Assembly (NCBI GenBank): GCA_004001285.1
Contig: AP018697.1
Location: 372,001-436,000, forward strand
Source: Arthrobacter sp. MN05-02
Lineage (GTDB): Bacteria > Actinomycetota > Actinomycetes > Actinomycetales > Micrococcaceae
DNA length: 64,000 bases
Direction: 5' to 3'
Below the pieces are notes generated by a model that was not told the origin of the DNA, did not search any database, and saw only the letters and a list, made by a program, of their open reading frames with translations. The position numbers were made by a program, and so were the translations under genes. This document shows positions 17,998-26,015 of the stretch, piece by piece. Every line of letters begins with the position of its first letter. The first letter of the stretch is position 1.

Positions 17998-19528
17998 ATG
18001 GCGGAGAACATCCTCCGGATGCGCCGCATCACCAAGACCTTCCCTGGCGTGAAGGCACTGCAGGACGTCAACCTCGACGTCGCGCGTGGAGAAGTCCATG
18101 CCATCTGCGGAGAGAACGGGGCCGGGAAATCGACCCTCATGAAAGTGCTGTCCGGCGTCTATCCGCACGGGACGTACGACGGCGAGATCGAGTTCGAGGG
18201 CTCCGTCGCGGAGTTCAAGGACATCCGCGACAGCGAGCACGACGGCATCGTCATCATCCACCAGGAGCTCGCCCTCTCGCCCTTCCTGTCCGTCGCGGAG
18301 AACATCTTCCTCGGGAACGAGCGCGGGAAGCGCGGTTTCATCGACTGGAACGAGACCAACGTGGAGGCGGCCAAGCTCCTCCGCCGCGTGGGGCTGGACC
18401 TCAACCCGGTGGTCCGGGCCGGTGACATCGGCGTGGGCAAGCAGCAGCTGGTGGAGATCGCCAAAGCGCTGTCGAAGAACGTGAAGCTGCTGATCCTCGA
18501 CGAGCCCACCGCCGCCCTGAACGACGAGGACTCCGCGCACCTCCTCGGGCTCGTGAAGGGACTCCGCGCCGAGGGCATCACGTGCATCATCATCAGCCAC
18601 AAGCTCAACGAGATCCGCGAGATCGCCGATTCGGTGACGATCCTCCGGGACGGGCGCACCATCGAGACGCTCAGCCTCCACGACGGCTCCGTCACGGAGG
18701 AGCGCATCATCAAGGGGATGGTGGGCCGGGACATGGAGAGCCGCTACCCGGACCGCACCCCGTCCATCGGCGAGGAAGTGCTCCGCGTGGAGGACTGGAC
18801 GGTGCACCACCCCCAGGAGAGCGGACGGGTGATCGTCGATGCGGCGAACCTCGCCGTCCGTGCCGGCGAGGTGGTCGGTATCGCGGGCCTCATGGGTGCC
18901 GGCCGGACCGAACTGGCCATGAGCATCTTCGGCCGGAGCTACGGCTCCAACATCACCGGCACCCTCTACAAGAACGGTGCGCCGATCACGGCCAGGACCG
19001 TCGCGGAGGCGATCCGGCACGGCATCGCCTACGCCACGGAGGACCGCAAGAAGTACGGGCTCAACCTGATCGACGACATCAAGCGCAACGTCTCCGGAGC
19101 CGCCCCTCGGCAAGCTGGCGAAGCGCGGCTGGGTCGACAGCGGCCGCGAGGCCGTCGTCGCGGGCGACTACCGGCGGTCCATGAACATCAAGGCCCCGAC
19201 CGTCACGGCCATCACCGACAAGCTCTCCGGCGGGAACCAGCAGAAGGTGGTGCTCTCCAAGTGGATGTTCTCGGACCCCGACGTCCTGATCCTCGACGAA
19301 CCCACCCGCGGGATCGACGTCGGCGCCAAGTACGAGATCTACACGATCATCAACCGCCTGGCAGCCGAGGGGAAGGCCGTCATCGTCATCTCCTCGGAAC
19401 TCCCCGAACTGCTCGGCATCTGCGACCGCATCTACACGCTCGCCGAAGGCCGCATCACGGCCGAAGTGCCGATCGACCAGGCAACCCCGGAACTCCTCAT
19501 GCAGCACATGACCAAGGAAAAGGACTGA
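17998..19528 (+). CDS. mmsA: Sugar ABC transporter ATP-binding protein, frameshifted
   Basis: A double-ATPase sugar importer subunit of the GguA/AraG type, about 509 residues when joined. The first half has Walker [10 protein letters not shown] (about residues 38-46), Walker [12 protein letters not shown] and the switch IIISHKL. The frame breaks after KRNVSGAA at 19103-19106, where CCCC in place of CCC gives +1. It resumes with [17 protein letters not shown], the signature [15 protein letters not shown] and Walker [14 protein letters not shown], ending at 19528. Everything else is intact, so a sequence error is likely. It energises uptake with the 19533 permease and the 16755 binding protein. 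Confidence 0.9.
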
Positions 19529-19532
19529 TTCC

Positions 19533-20769
19533 ATGGCAACCACCGTCAAGGACCCCGACGTCGTGACGACGCCGTCCTCCGTCAAAGGATGGGTTCTCCT
19601 TCCTGACCAGCAGGCTGCGGCAGATCGGTATCTTCGTAGCACTCCTCGTGATCGTCACGCTGTTCCAGGTGCTGACCGGCGGCGCACTGCTGCAGCCGGA
19701 CAACGTCTCGAACATCATCGTGCAGAACAGCTATATCCTGCTCCTGGCCATCGGCATGGTCATGATCATCGTCGCCGGACACATCGACCTGTCGGTCGGC
19801 TCGGTGGCGGCCTTCGTCGGCGCGATGTCCGGCATCATGGTGCAGGACTGGAACTTCCCCTGGTGGGTGGCCTTCCTCGCCTCACTGATCATCGGCGGAC
19901 TGGTGGGGGCCTGGCAGGGCTTCTGGGTGGCCTATGTCGGCATCCCGGCCTTCATCGTCACCCTCGCCGGCATGCTCGTGTTCCGCGGGCTGACGCAGAT
20001 CGTCCTCGAGAACCAGCGCATCACCGGCTTCCCCGAGGAGTACCGCCAGCTCGGCGGCGGCTTCCTGTTCCCGGGTCTCTTCCCGGCGGAGACGAACATC
20101 CTGGACTGGACCACCGTCGGGCTCGGCGTTCTCGCCGTCGTCCTGCTGGTCATCACCCAGCTCCGCGGACGGGCGACCCGCGCCCGGCTGAACCTCGAGG
20201 ACGAGCCTGCCGCCTGGTTCTTCACCAAGCTCGCGTTCATCGCCTTCATCATCCTCGGGCTGACCTACCTGCTGGCCGGCTCCCGCAGTGGCACGCCGAT
20301 CGTCCTCGTGGTCCTCGGCATCCTGATCGTGGCGTACAGCGCGGTGATGAGCAACAGCGTCTTCGGCCGCCACATCTATGCACGCGGTGGCAACCTCCAG
20401 GCGGCCCAGCTGTCCGGCGTCAACACCAAGCGCATCGACTTCATGCTCTTCGTCAACATGGGTGTGCTCGCCGCACTCGCCGGTCTCATCTTCACGGGCC
20501 GCCTGAACTCGGCCGGGCCGGGCGCAGGCAACCTGTTCGAACTGGACGCCATCGCGGCGGCGTTCATCGGCGGTGCGGCCGTGACCGGCGGCGTCGGAAC
20601 GGTGATCGGAGCCATCACGGGCGGCCTCATCATGGGCGTGCTCAACAACGGCATGTCCCTGCTCGGCGTCGGCATCGATGTCCAGCAGTTCATCAAGGGC
20701 ATGGTGCTCCTGCTCGCCGTCGGCTTCGACGTCTTCAACAAGCGTCGGGCCTCCAACGCCCTGAAGTAG
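19533..20769 (+). CDS. mmsB: Sugar ABC transporter permease, frameshifted near the start
   Basis: A membrane permease of the GguB/MmsB type, about 411 residues when joined. It starts [18 protein letters not shown], then shifts +1 in AAAGGATGGG (19584-19593) to a frame reading [21 protein letters not shown]. Multiple membrane spans follow, with the family motifs [44 protein letters not shown] and [15 protein letters not shown]. The extra base is most simply a sequence error. It starts 4 bp after mmsA and is the last gene before a strong terminator. Confidence 0.9.
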
Positions 20770-20835
20770 GCCGGAGGAGAAGAGTCGGGTCGGGCGGAAC
20801 TCTCCCGCCCCGCCCCTCGATCCCCCTGTGCACGC

Positions 20836-20879
20836 GCCGCACCGAGACCTGTCCCCGCCAGGTCTCGGTGCGGCCTTTT
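20836..20879 (+). terminator. Strong intrinsic terminator of the arabinose operon
   Basis: A perfect 16-bp stem (20836-20851 with 20859-20874) and a 7-nt loop TCCCCGC, followed by CTTTT. This is the clearest rho-independent terminator in the window and ends the araB-mmsB transcript. Confidence 0.9.
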
Positions 20880-21159
20880 CTTGCTGCGGCCCGTGAGGGC
20901 CTACGCCCACGGGCGGAGGGCGATGGTCACGATGGTGTCGCCGTCCCGCCCGAACAACACTCCGTGGCCGCACCCCTGCCGGATGACGCGCTCCGCCGCG
21001 CTCAAGCAGGGCGCGGAGATCCTGGGGACGTCGGCCGGGGCCAGGCCGACGCCGTCGAACCGGGGATCGGCACCTCCGACGCTGTCGTTCCGGTGGACCC
21101 CGTAACCGACGTGATCACGCCGGCCGTGGTCCCGCCCGTCGCCGAGGTCGGGACGCCGG
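20880..21159. other. Intergenic stretch with an orphan minus-strand frame
   Basis: No gene can be called with confidence between the terminator and the CoA-binding gene. On the minus strand an uninterrupted frame runs from about 21170 to a TAG at 20901-20903 and ends GRDGDTIVTIALRPWA, which looks protein-like. It has no ATG or GTG near its beginning. The opposite strand is also open, so G+C bias at the third position does not decide the matter. It could be a gene remnant, or a gene broken by a sequence error. Confidence 0.3.
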
Positions 21160-21660
21160 CTACGAGGTGATCTGCCGCTTCGACGAGATGACGCCGGTGT
21201 TGAAGCCGGCCAGGTTGAGCCCGCCGTGGAAGCGCGCGTGCTCGATCTTGATGCAGCGGTCCATCACGACGTCCAGGCCGGCAGCCTCCGCCTCCCGGGC
21301 CACGTCCTCGTGCCACGAGCCCAGCTGCAGCCACAGGGTCCTCGCTCCGACGGCGAGCGTCTCCTGCAGCACGGAGGGCAGGTCGTCGTGCTTGCGGAAC
21401 ACGTCGACGACGTCGGGCACCTCCGGGAGGTCCTCGAGCGACGCGTAGGCGGGCTGCCCGAGGATCTCCTTGGCCACCGGGTTCACGAAGTACAGCCGGT
21501 ACGGCGAGGAGGACTGCAGGTAGGTGGCCACGAAGTAGGACGCCCTCGAGGGCTTGTCCGATGCGCCGACGATCGCCACCGACCGCGCATTCCGCAGCAG
21601 ATTGAGGCGTTCGGGGGCCGAGGGCCCTTCCCAGGTCCGCTCCGGTGCGTTGCTGCTCAT
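21160..21660 (-). CDS. CoA-binding domain protein (CoA_binding_2, YccU-like)
   Basis: A 166-residue Rossmann-fold protein. ARSVAIVGASDKPSRASYFVATYL is the nucleotide-binding loop, then YRLYFVNPVAKEILGQPAYASLEDLP and the family segment VGARTLWLQLGSWHEDVAREAEAAGLDVVMDRCIKIEH. The family is predicted to bind CoA or a related nucleotide and has no established reaction. Its ATG overlaps the metY stop (ATGA), so it is the third gene of the SAM-riboswitch operon sfnG-metY. A paralogue with the same WLQLG and LDVVMD segments lies at 31002. Confidence 0.88.
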   Translation of the reverse strand: MSSNAPERTWEGPSAPERLNLLRNARSVAIVGASDKPSRASYFVATYLQSSSPYRLYFVNPVAKEILGQPAYASLEDLPEVPDVVDVFRKHDDLPSVLQETLAVGARTLWLQLGSWHEDVAREAEAAGLDVVMDRCIKIEHARFHGGLNLAGFNTGVISSKRQITS

Positions 21661-23036
21661 GCTCCCACTCCTACTGCCCGCGTTGCCGACGGGTCGTCGT
21701 CGTTCTCCCCGGCGGATTCCTGCGGGAGCTCGTCGAACTCCGCGTCGGAGGAATCCGCGGCGATGGCGAGGGCCTGGTCCAGGTCCCACAGGATGTCGTC
21801 GAGGTCCTCCAGGCCCACCGAGATGCGCACGAGGTCCTCGGGGACGCCCGCCGCCACCAGCTGCTCGGCGGAGAGCTGCTGGTGGGTCGTCGAGCCCGGA
21901 TGGATCACGAGGGTGCGCGCGTCGCCCACGTTCGCGAGGTGCGAGGCGAGCTGCAGCGACTCGATGAACTTCTGGCCCGCCTTGCGGCCACCCTTGATGC
22001 CGAAGCTGAAGACGGAGCCGGGGCCCTGCGGCAGGTACGTCCTCGCACGCTCATGGTGTACGTGGGTGGGAAGACCGGCGTAGTTGACGTACTCGACGCG
22101 CGGATCGGCCTGCAGCCATTCCGCGACGGCCTGCGCGTTCCCGAGGTGTTCGTCGAGCCGCTGCGCGAGGGTCTCGACGCCCTGCAGGAGCTGGAACGCC
22201 GACGACGGCGACAGCGACGGCCCGATGTCGCGCAACTGCTCCGTGCGGAGCTTCGTGAGGAAGCCGTACTCGCCGAAGTTCGCCCACCACTGGATGTTGC
22301 CGTAGGAGGGGACCGGCTCGGTCATCATGGGGAACTTGCCGTTGCCCCAGTCGAACCGGCCGCTCTCCACGATGACGCCGCCCAGGGTGGTGCCGTGCCC
22401 GCCGATGAACTTGGTGGCCGAGTGGATCACGATGTCCGCGCCGTGCTCGATGGGCCGCACCAGGTAGGGCGTGCTGAGCGTGGAGTCGACGATGAAGGGG
22501 ATCCCCGCGTCGTGCGCCACCTTCGCCAGGCCTGCGAGGTCCGCGATCTCACCCGAGGGATTCGCGATGACCTCGGCGTAGACGGCCTTGGTGTTCCCGC
22601 GGATGGCGGCCGCGTAGTCCGCGGGGTCGGTCCCGGGGACGAAGGTGGTCTCGATGCCGAAGCGGCGCAGCGTGACATCGAGTTGGGTGACCGTCCCGCC
22701 GTACAGCTGCGACGCGGCCACGATGTGGTCGCCCGCCTGGCAGAGGGCGGCGAAGGTGATGAACTCGGCGCTCATGCCGGACGCCGTCGCCACCGCCCCG
22801 ATGCCGCCCTCGAGGGAGGCGATACGTTCCTCGAACGCCGCGACGGTGGGATTGCCGATGCGCGAGTAGATGTTGCCGTACTTCTGCAGCGCGAACAGGT
22901 TGGCGGCGTCGTTGGTGTCCTTGAAGACGAAGGACGTCGTCTGGTAGATCGGGACGGCGCGCGCGCCGTGGGTGGCATCGGGAGTGCCGCCGGCGTGGAG
23001 TGCGCGCGTACGGAAACCGAAGGAACGTTCTGCCAT
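21657..23036 (-). CDS. metY: O-acetylhomoserine sulfhydrylase
   Basis: A 459-residue PLP enzyme of the Cys/Met metabolism family. It makes homocysteine from O-acetylhomoserine and sulfide, or methionine if methanethiol is used, and releases acetate. The N-terminal [10 protein letters not shown], the [21 protein letters not shown] region and the PLP lysine (about Lys209 in [12 protein letters not shown]) are all present. QTTSFVF and NPSGEIAD are typical of MetY, as is the length. A sulfhydrylase role is favoured over gamma-synthase. Its ATG shares one base with the sfnG stop. Confidence 0.93.
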   Translation of the reverse strand: MAERSFGFRTRALHAGGTPDATHGARAVPIYQTTSFVFKDTNDAANLFALQKYGNIYSRIGNPTVAAFEERIASLEGGIGAVATASGMSAEFITFAALCQAGDHIVAASQLYGGTVTQLDVTLRRFGIETTFVPGTDPADYAAAIRGNTKAVYAEVIANPSGEIADLAGLAKVAHDAGIPFIVDSTLSTPYLVRPIEHGADIVIHSATKFIGGHGTTLGGVIVESGRFDWGNGKFPMMTEPVPSYGNIQWWANFGEYGFLTKLRTEQLRDIGPSLSPSSAFQLLQGVETLAQRLDEHLGNAQAVAEWLQADPRVEYVNYAGLPTHVHHERARTYLPQGPGSVFSFGIKGGRKAGQKFIESLQLASHLANVGDARTLVIHPGSTTHQQLSAEQLVAAGVPEDLVRISVGLEDLDDILWDLDQALAIAADSSDAEFDELPQESAGENDDDPSATRAVGVGA

Positions 23037-24196
23037 CAGACACCTGCCTTGCTGGGGACGGCGAGGATGCCGTCCGGATCGAATTCCACTCCCGCGGCGC
23101 GGGCGGCATCGGCCTCGAGTTCACGCACGATCGGGAGGACGTCCGTGCCGAACGCCGCTACCTCCTCCTGGAAGTGGAGGTAGCAGGTGAGGAGGAGGTT
23201 CACGCCGATCTTCTTGTACTCGACGATGCGCTCGGCGATCTGCTCGGGCGTGCCGATGAGCTGGGTCTTGAAGCCGTCGTTGTACTGCACGAGGTCCTCG
23301 AACGTCGAGTCGGCCCACATGCCCTTGCCGTCCTTCGTGGACGGTCCGGCTTCCTGGACGGCGTCGCGGAATCCCTCGACGGCGGGGCGATGGGCCTTCT
23401 CGACGATCTCGCGGAGCGTGTCGCGGGCCTCCTTCTCGGAATCGCGGGCGATCACGAATCCGTTCAGCCCGAAGCGGGGACGGCGGCCGGCCTGCTCGGC
23501 GGATGCCCGGACGCCGGCGATGTTGTCCTTGAAGCCCTCGAGGTCCTTCCCGTTCGAGAAGTACCAGTCCGCCACCCGGCCGGCCGTGGCCTGGGCCGCC
23601 GTCGAGTTCCCGCCGAAGAAGATCTCGGGTTGGGGGCGACCCGGCACGGCGACCGGGGCCGGGCTCAGCGTGAAGTCGTTGATGGTGTAGTACTTGCCGG
23701 CCTGGCTGTAGCCCTCCTCCGTCCACAGTCCGCGCAGCACGCGGATGAACTCCTCGGTGCGCACGTAGCGCTCGTCGTGCTCGAGCCAGTCGAGGCCGAA
23801 GTCGATGAACTCGTCCTTCAGCCAGCCGGAGACGATGTTGACGGCTGCGCGGCCGTTCGAGACGTGGTCGGCGGTGATGATGTACTTCGCGAGCACCCCG
23901 GGGTGCCACATGCCCGGGTGGACGGCGGCGATGACCTTCAGCTTCTCGGTCGCGGCCAGCAGGGCGAGGGAGAAGCTCGTCGCCTCATGCTGCTTGTCGG
24001 CACCGTAGGACGCGGCGTAGCGGGTCTGCGACAGTGCATATTCGAACCCGGCGTCCTCGGCGATGCGCGCGAGTTTCTTGTTGTAGTCGAAGTCCCAGCT
24101 GGTCCGCTGCTCGATGGTCGAGACCACCAGGCCACCGCTGACGTTGGGGACCCAGTAGGCGAACTTCAGGGGGGTGGAAAGGTCGGCGACGCTCAT
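23036..24196 (-). CDS. sfnG: Dimethyl sulfone monooxygenase, LLM-type flavoprotein
   Basis: A 386-residue FMNH2-dependent monooxygenase. FAYWVPNVSGGLVVSTIEQRTSW, AEDAGFEYALSQTRYAA, NIVSGWLKDEF, WLEHDERYVRTEEFIR and FEDLVQYNDGFKTQLIGTPEQIAERIV closely match SfnG. That enzyme oxidises dimethyl sulfone to methanesulfinate during sulfur limitation. The ATG at 24196 is chosen over 24208 because GGAGG lies 5-6 nt before it; the upstream ATG is part of that ribosome site. A flavin reductase would be needed and is not encoded nearby. Control is by the SAM-I riboswitch just upstream. Confidence 0.9.
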   Translation of the reverse strand: MSVADLSTPLKFAYWVPNVSGGLVVSTIEQRTSWDFDYNKKLARIAEDAGFEYALSQTRYAASYGADKQHEATSFSLALLAATEKLKVIAAVHPGMWHPGVLAKYIITADHVSNGRAAVNIVSGWLKDEFIDFGLDWLEHDERYVRTEEFIRVLRGLWTEEGYSQAGKYYTINDFTLSPAPVAVPGRPQPEIFFGGNSTAAQATAGRVADWYFSNGKDLEGFKDNIAGVRASAEQAGRRPRFGLNGFVIARDSEKEARDTLREIVEKAHRPAVEGFRDAVQEAGPSTKDGKGMWADSTFEDLVQYNDGFKTQLIGTPEQIAERIVEYKKIGVNLLLTCYLHFQEEVAAFGTDVLPIVRELEADAARAAGVEFDPDGILAVPSKAGV

Positions 24197-24204
24197 GGTT
24201 TCCT

Positions 24205-24303
24205 CCATCGGTCTGGCAGTAGCACCCTAATGTCGCCGCGGGGACGCGGAGGCCAGGGTTGCTGCGGCGTCAGTGAGCCAGATCTCTCAGCCGCTCGGGA
24301 TGG
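24205..24303 (-). promoter_or_regulatory. SAM-I (S-box) riboswitch upstream of sfnG-metY
   Basis: On the minus strand, P1 is CCATC (24299-24303) with GATGG (24205-24209). P2 is GCGGC/GCCGC enclosing GAGAG. Conserved GCAACC and GGTGCTA are present, P3 is CCCT/AGGG, and a pseudoknot pairs TCTGG in the P2 loop with CCAGA. The 3' strand of P1 runs into the GGAGG ribosome site of sfnG, so SAM binding should hide it and block translation. Confidence 0.9.
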
Positions 24304-24451
24304 TCACGACGAGTGTGACACCAGAGGCGCCGCAGCTCCAAACAATGTGTCCCCGGATGGAGAGGCCCTTCACAGCGCGCCCGTACGGCGGTACGGACCG
24401 GAGCGTCCGTGGCCGGTGGGTCGCGCCTGCTCTCCGGGCTACGCTGAAGGG

Positions 24452-24688
24452 ATGGACAGCTGGAAGTCCGCGGGCCGCCTGCGGGAACGGATGCTCTGGA
24501 GCACGCTTTCCTGGGTCGGTCTCGTCCTGACCGTCACCCTGGTCACCAGCATCGCGCTGGTCGCGGGCGGCGAGGGTGCGGCCGTGAGCCGCTGGTTCTA
24601 CCTGCAGCAGATCGTCCTGCTCGCGTTCAGCGCGGGCGGCACGCTCGCCGCCGTCCGTCGCTGGTGGTCGTTCCGCACCGGAGCGTAG
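24452..24688 (+). CDS. Small two-span membrane protein
   Basis: A 78-residue protein with two hydrophobic segments (about residues 17-40 and 49-67), a basic N terminus (GRLRERM) and a basic C terminus (RRWWSFR). No family is recognised. The ATG at 24452 is preceded by TACGCT at 24440-24445 with exactly 6 nt between, the leaderless geometry seen at other genes here. It lies between the SAM riboswitch of the divergent sfnG operon and the c-di-AMP riboswitch. It may be a real small gene; no functional evidence is visible. Confidence 0.6.
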   Translation: MDSWKSAGRLRERMLWSTLSWVGLVLTVTLVTSIALVAGGEGAAVSRWFYLQQIVLLAFSAGGTLAAVRRWWSFRTGA

Positions 24689-24709
24689 GGTACGCGCCGT
24701 TACGGAAAT

Positions 24710-24739
24710 GTGACAAACCGGAGGAGCACTGGGTATCGT
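24710..24739 (+). promoter_or_regulatory. Possible promoter of the LysM gene leader
   Basis: GTGACA (24710-24715) and TATCGT (24734-24739) lie 18 nt apart, with TGGG directly before the -10. A start near 24746 would transcribe the whole riboswitch. Confidence 0.4.
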
Positions 24740-24782
24740 CATCGGGTGCCTCCGCCAGAGTGAGGCGCTCCCGGACGGATTG

Positions 24783-24976
24783 CCGAGCCCTGCCGCCGAT
24801 CGGGATTCGTTCGCAAACACCGAGGCGGGGACGGGGGAACCACAGTTCCACCGGGCGTGCGGCCCTCCTGCCGGCGTCCTCGGGGTTAAGTCGCTGAATA
24901 TCGCCGAATACGGCGCTGGTCGCGGCCGGGTGACTCCCATCCGAACCCGACAGCTCACCCCGCAGGCATGGGAGAG
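24783..24976 (+). promoter_or_regulatory. c-di-AMP (ydaO-yuaA type) riboswitch
   Basis: The 3' part carries the family hallmarks: GGGTGACTCCC, then GAACCCGACAGCT followed by CACCCCGCAGGC. Upstream are ACGGGGGAACCA and TCGGGGTTAAG. In actinobacteria this riboswitch precedes cell-wall hydrolase genes such as rpfA and NlpC/P60 genes, which fits the LysM/NlpC-P60 gene at 24987. The outer limits are approximate. Binding of c-di-AMP is expected to lower expression. Confidence 0.85.
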
Positions 24977-24986
24977 GTATTCATCC

Positions 24987-25904
24987 ATGTTCCGAAAGAT
25001 TTCCCCGGCGCGCCACCGTGCCGCAGTCGACGGCAACCTCGCGCTGCAGGGCCTGTCGCAGGCAGCCAAGGCGCACGCCACCACCGTCGGCCGCCCCGTC
25101 GCCGTCGTCGCCATCACCTCGGGCCTCGCGCTCAGCGCCGTCGGCACAGCGCACGCCAGCTCCTACACCGAGCAGGGTTCGACCGCCCCCGCGCCCGTCG
25201 CAGCACCTGCAGCGGCGCCTGCCGCAGCAGTCGCTCCCGCAGCAGTCGCTCCCGCAGCGGTCGCTCCCGCGGCCGGTGCGACCCACACCGTCGTGGCCGG
25301 TGACACCCTCGGTGGCATCGCAGCGAGCTACGGCGTGGACCTGACGGCCGTCCTCGCGGCCAACGGGCTCTCCCTCGCCTCGATCATCTTCCCCGGCGAC
25401 ACCGTGGCGATCCCCACGGGCGGTGCCGCGCAGGCTCCTGCCCAGGCCGTGTCGGTGCCCGTGGCCGTCGCTCCGGCGGCGGAGGTCCAGCAGGCAGCCG
25501 TCGTCGCTCCGGCGCCGGCCGTGTCGGCCGCGCCCGCTTCGGGCGTGTACCTCGCCTCGGCAGACATCACGCCGGTGGCGTCCAGCGGCGTCGCCGGGAC
25601 CCTCGTGGCCTCCGCCCAGGCGCAGCTGCAGGCCGGCGCGATCCAGGACTGCACCGTCCTGGTCGAGAACGCCCTGCGTGCAGCGGGCATCTCCGTGGGT
25701 GACCTCGGTCCCTCGCAGTTCTTCCAGTTCGGTTCCACGGTGGCGACCCCTGCTGCCGGCGACATCGTCATCACGGCGGGCCACGTGGCCATCTACGTCG
25801 GCGGTGGCCAGGTCATCAGCAGCGGCATGAACGGGTCGAACCTCACCATGCAGCACCCTCTCTCGGACCTGCCGGGAGCATCCTTCGTCCGGGTTGCCGG
25901 CTAG
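24987..25904 (+). CDS. Secreted LysM and NlpC/P60-like cell-wall peptidase
   Basis: A 305-residue exported protein. A long n-region and VAVVAITSGLALSAVGTAHA form the signal, with likely cleavage near residue 57. An Ala/Pro/Val linker includes a triple VAPAA repeat. LysM spans about residues 99-142 (THTVVAGDTLGGIAASYGVD). The C-terminal domain has Cys222 in QDCTVLVENALRAAGI and His266 in AGHVAIYVGGG, the catalytic pair of NlpC/P60 endopeptidases. It probably binds peptidoglycan and cuts stem peptides. GGAGAGG precedes the ATG. Expression is probably set by the c-di-AMP riboswitch upstream; a terminator follows. Confidence 0.88.
   Translation: MFRKISPARHRAAVDGNLALQGLSQAAKAHATTVGRPVAVVAITSGLALSAVGTAHASSYTEQGSTAPAPVAAPAAAPAAAVAPAAVAPAAVAPAAGATHTVVAGDTLGGIAASYGVDLTAVLAANGLSLASIIFPGDTVAIPTGGAAQAPAQAVSVPVAVAPAAEVQQAAVVAPAPAVSAAPASGVYLASADITPVASSGVAGTLVASAQAQLQAGAIQDCTVLVENALRAAGISVGDLGPSQFFQFGSTVATPAAGDIVITAGHVAIYVGGGQVISSGMNGSNLTMQHPLSDLPGASFVRVAG
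25227..25271 (+). repeat. Three tandem 15-bp units inside the LysM gene
   Basis: Two identical units GCAGTCGCTCCCGCA (25227-25241 and 25242-25256) are followed by a third with two changes (25257-25271). They encode the VAPAA linker repeats. Being in frame, copy-number change would only alter linker length. Confidence 0.8.
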
Positions 25905-25925
25905 CAACCCGACGGACCACACACG

Positions 25926-25970
25926 GGAAGCGGCAGGTGCTTGGACGGGGCCCTGCCGCTTCCTCTCTTT
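25926..25970 (+). terminator. Intrinsic terminator after the LysM gene
   Basis: A 12-bp perfect stem, GGAAGCGGCAGG (25926-25937) with CCTGCCGCTTCC (25952-25963), followed by TCTCTTT. It lies 22 nt after the stop and separates the gene from the convergent acs. Confidence 0.85.
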
Positions 25971-26015
25971 AACCCTCGACCCTCGGCTGCCTTCGACGGC
26001 GACCGACGTGGGGAC

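Noticed and set aside
20881..21105. A 74-codon plus-strand frame after the arabinose terminator.
   Set aside because: It begins inside or right after the terminator and has no recognisable domain; the minus-strand frame in the same place looks better but is also unproven.
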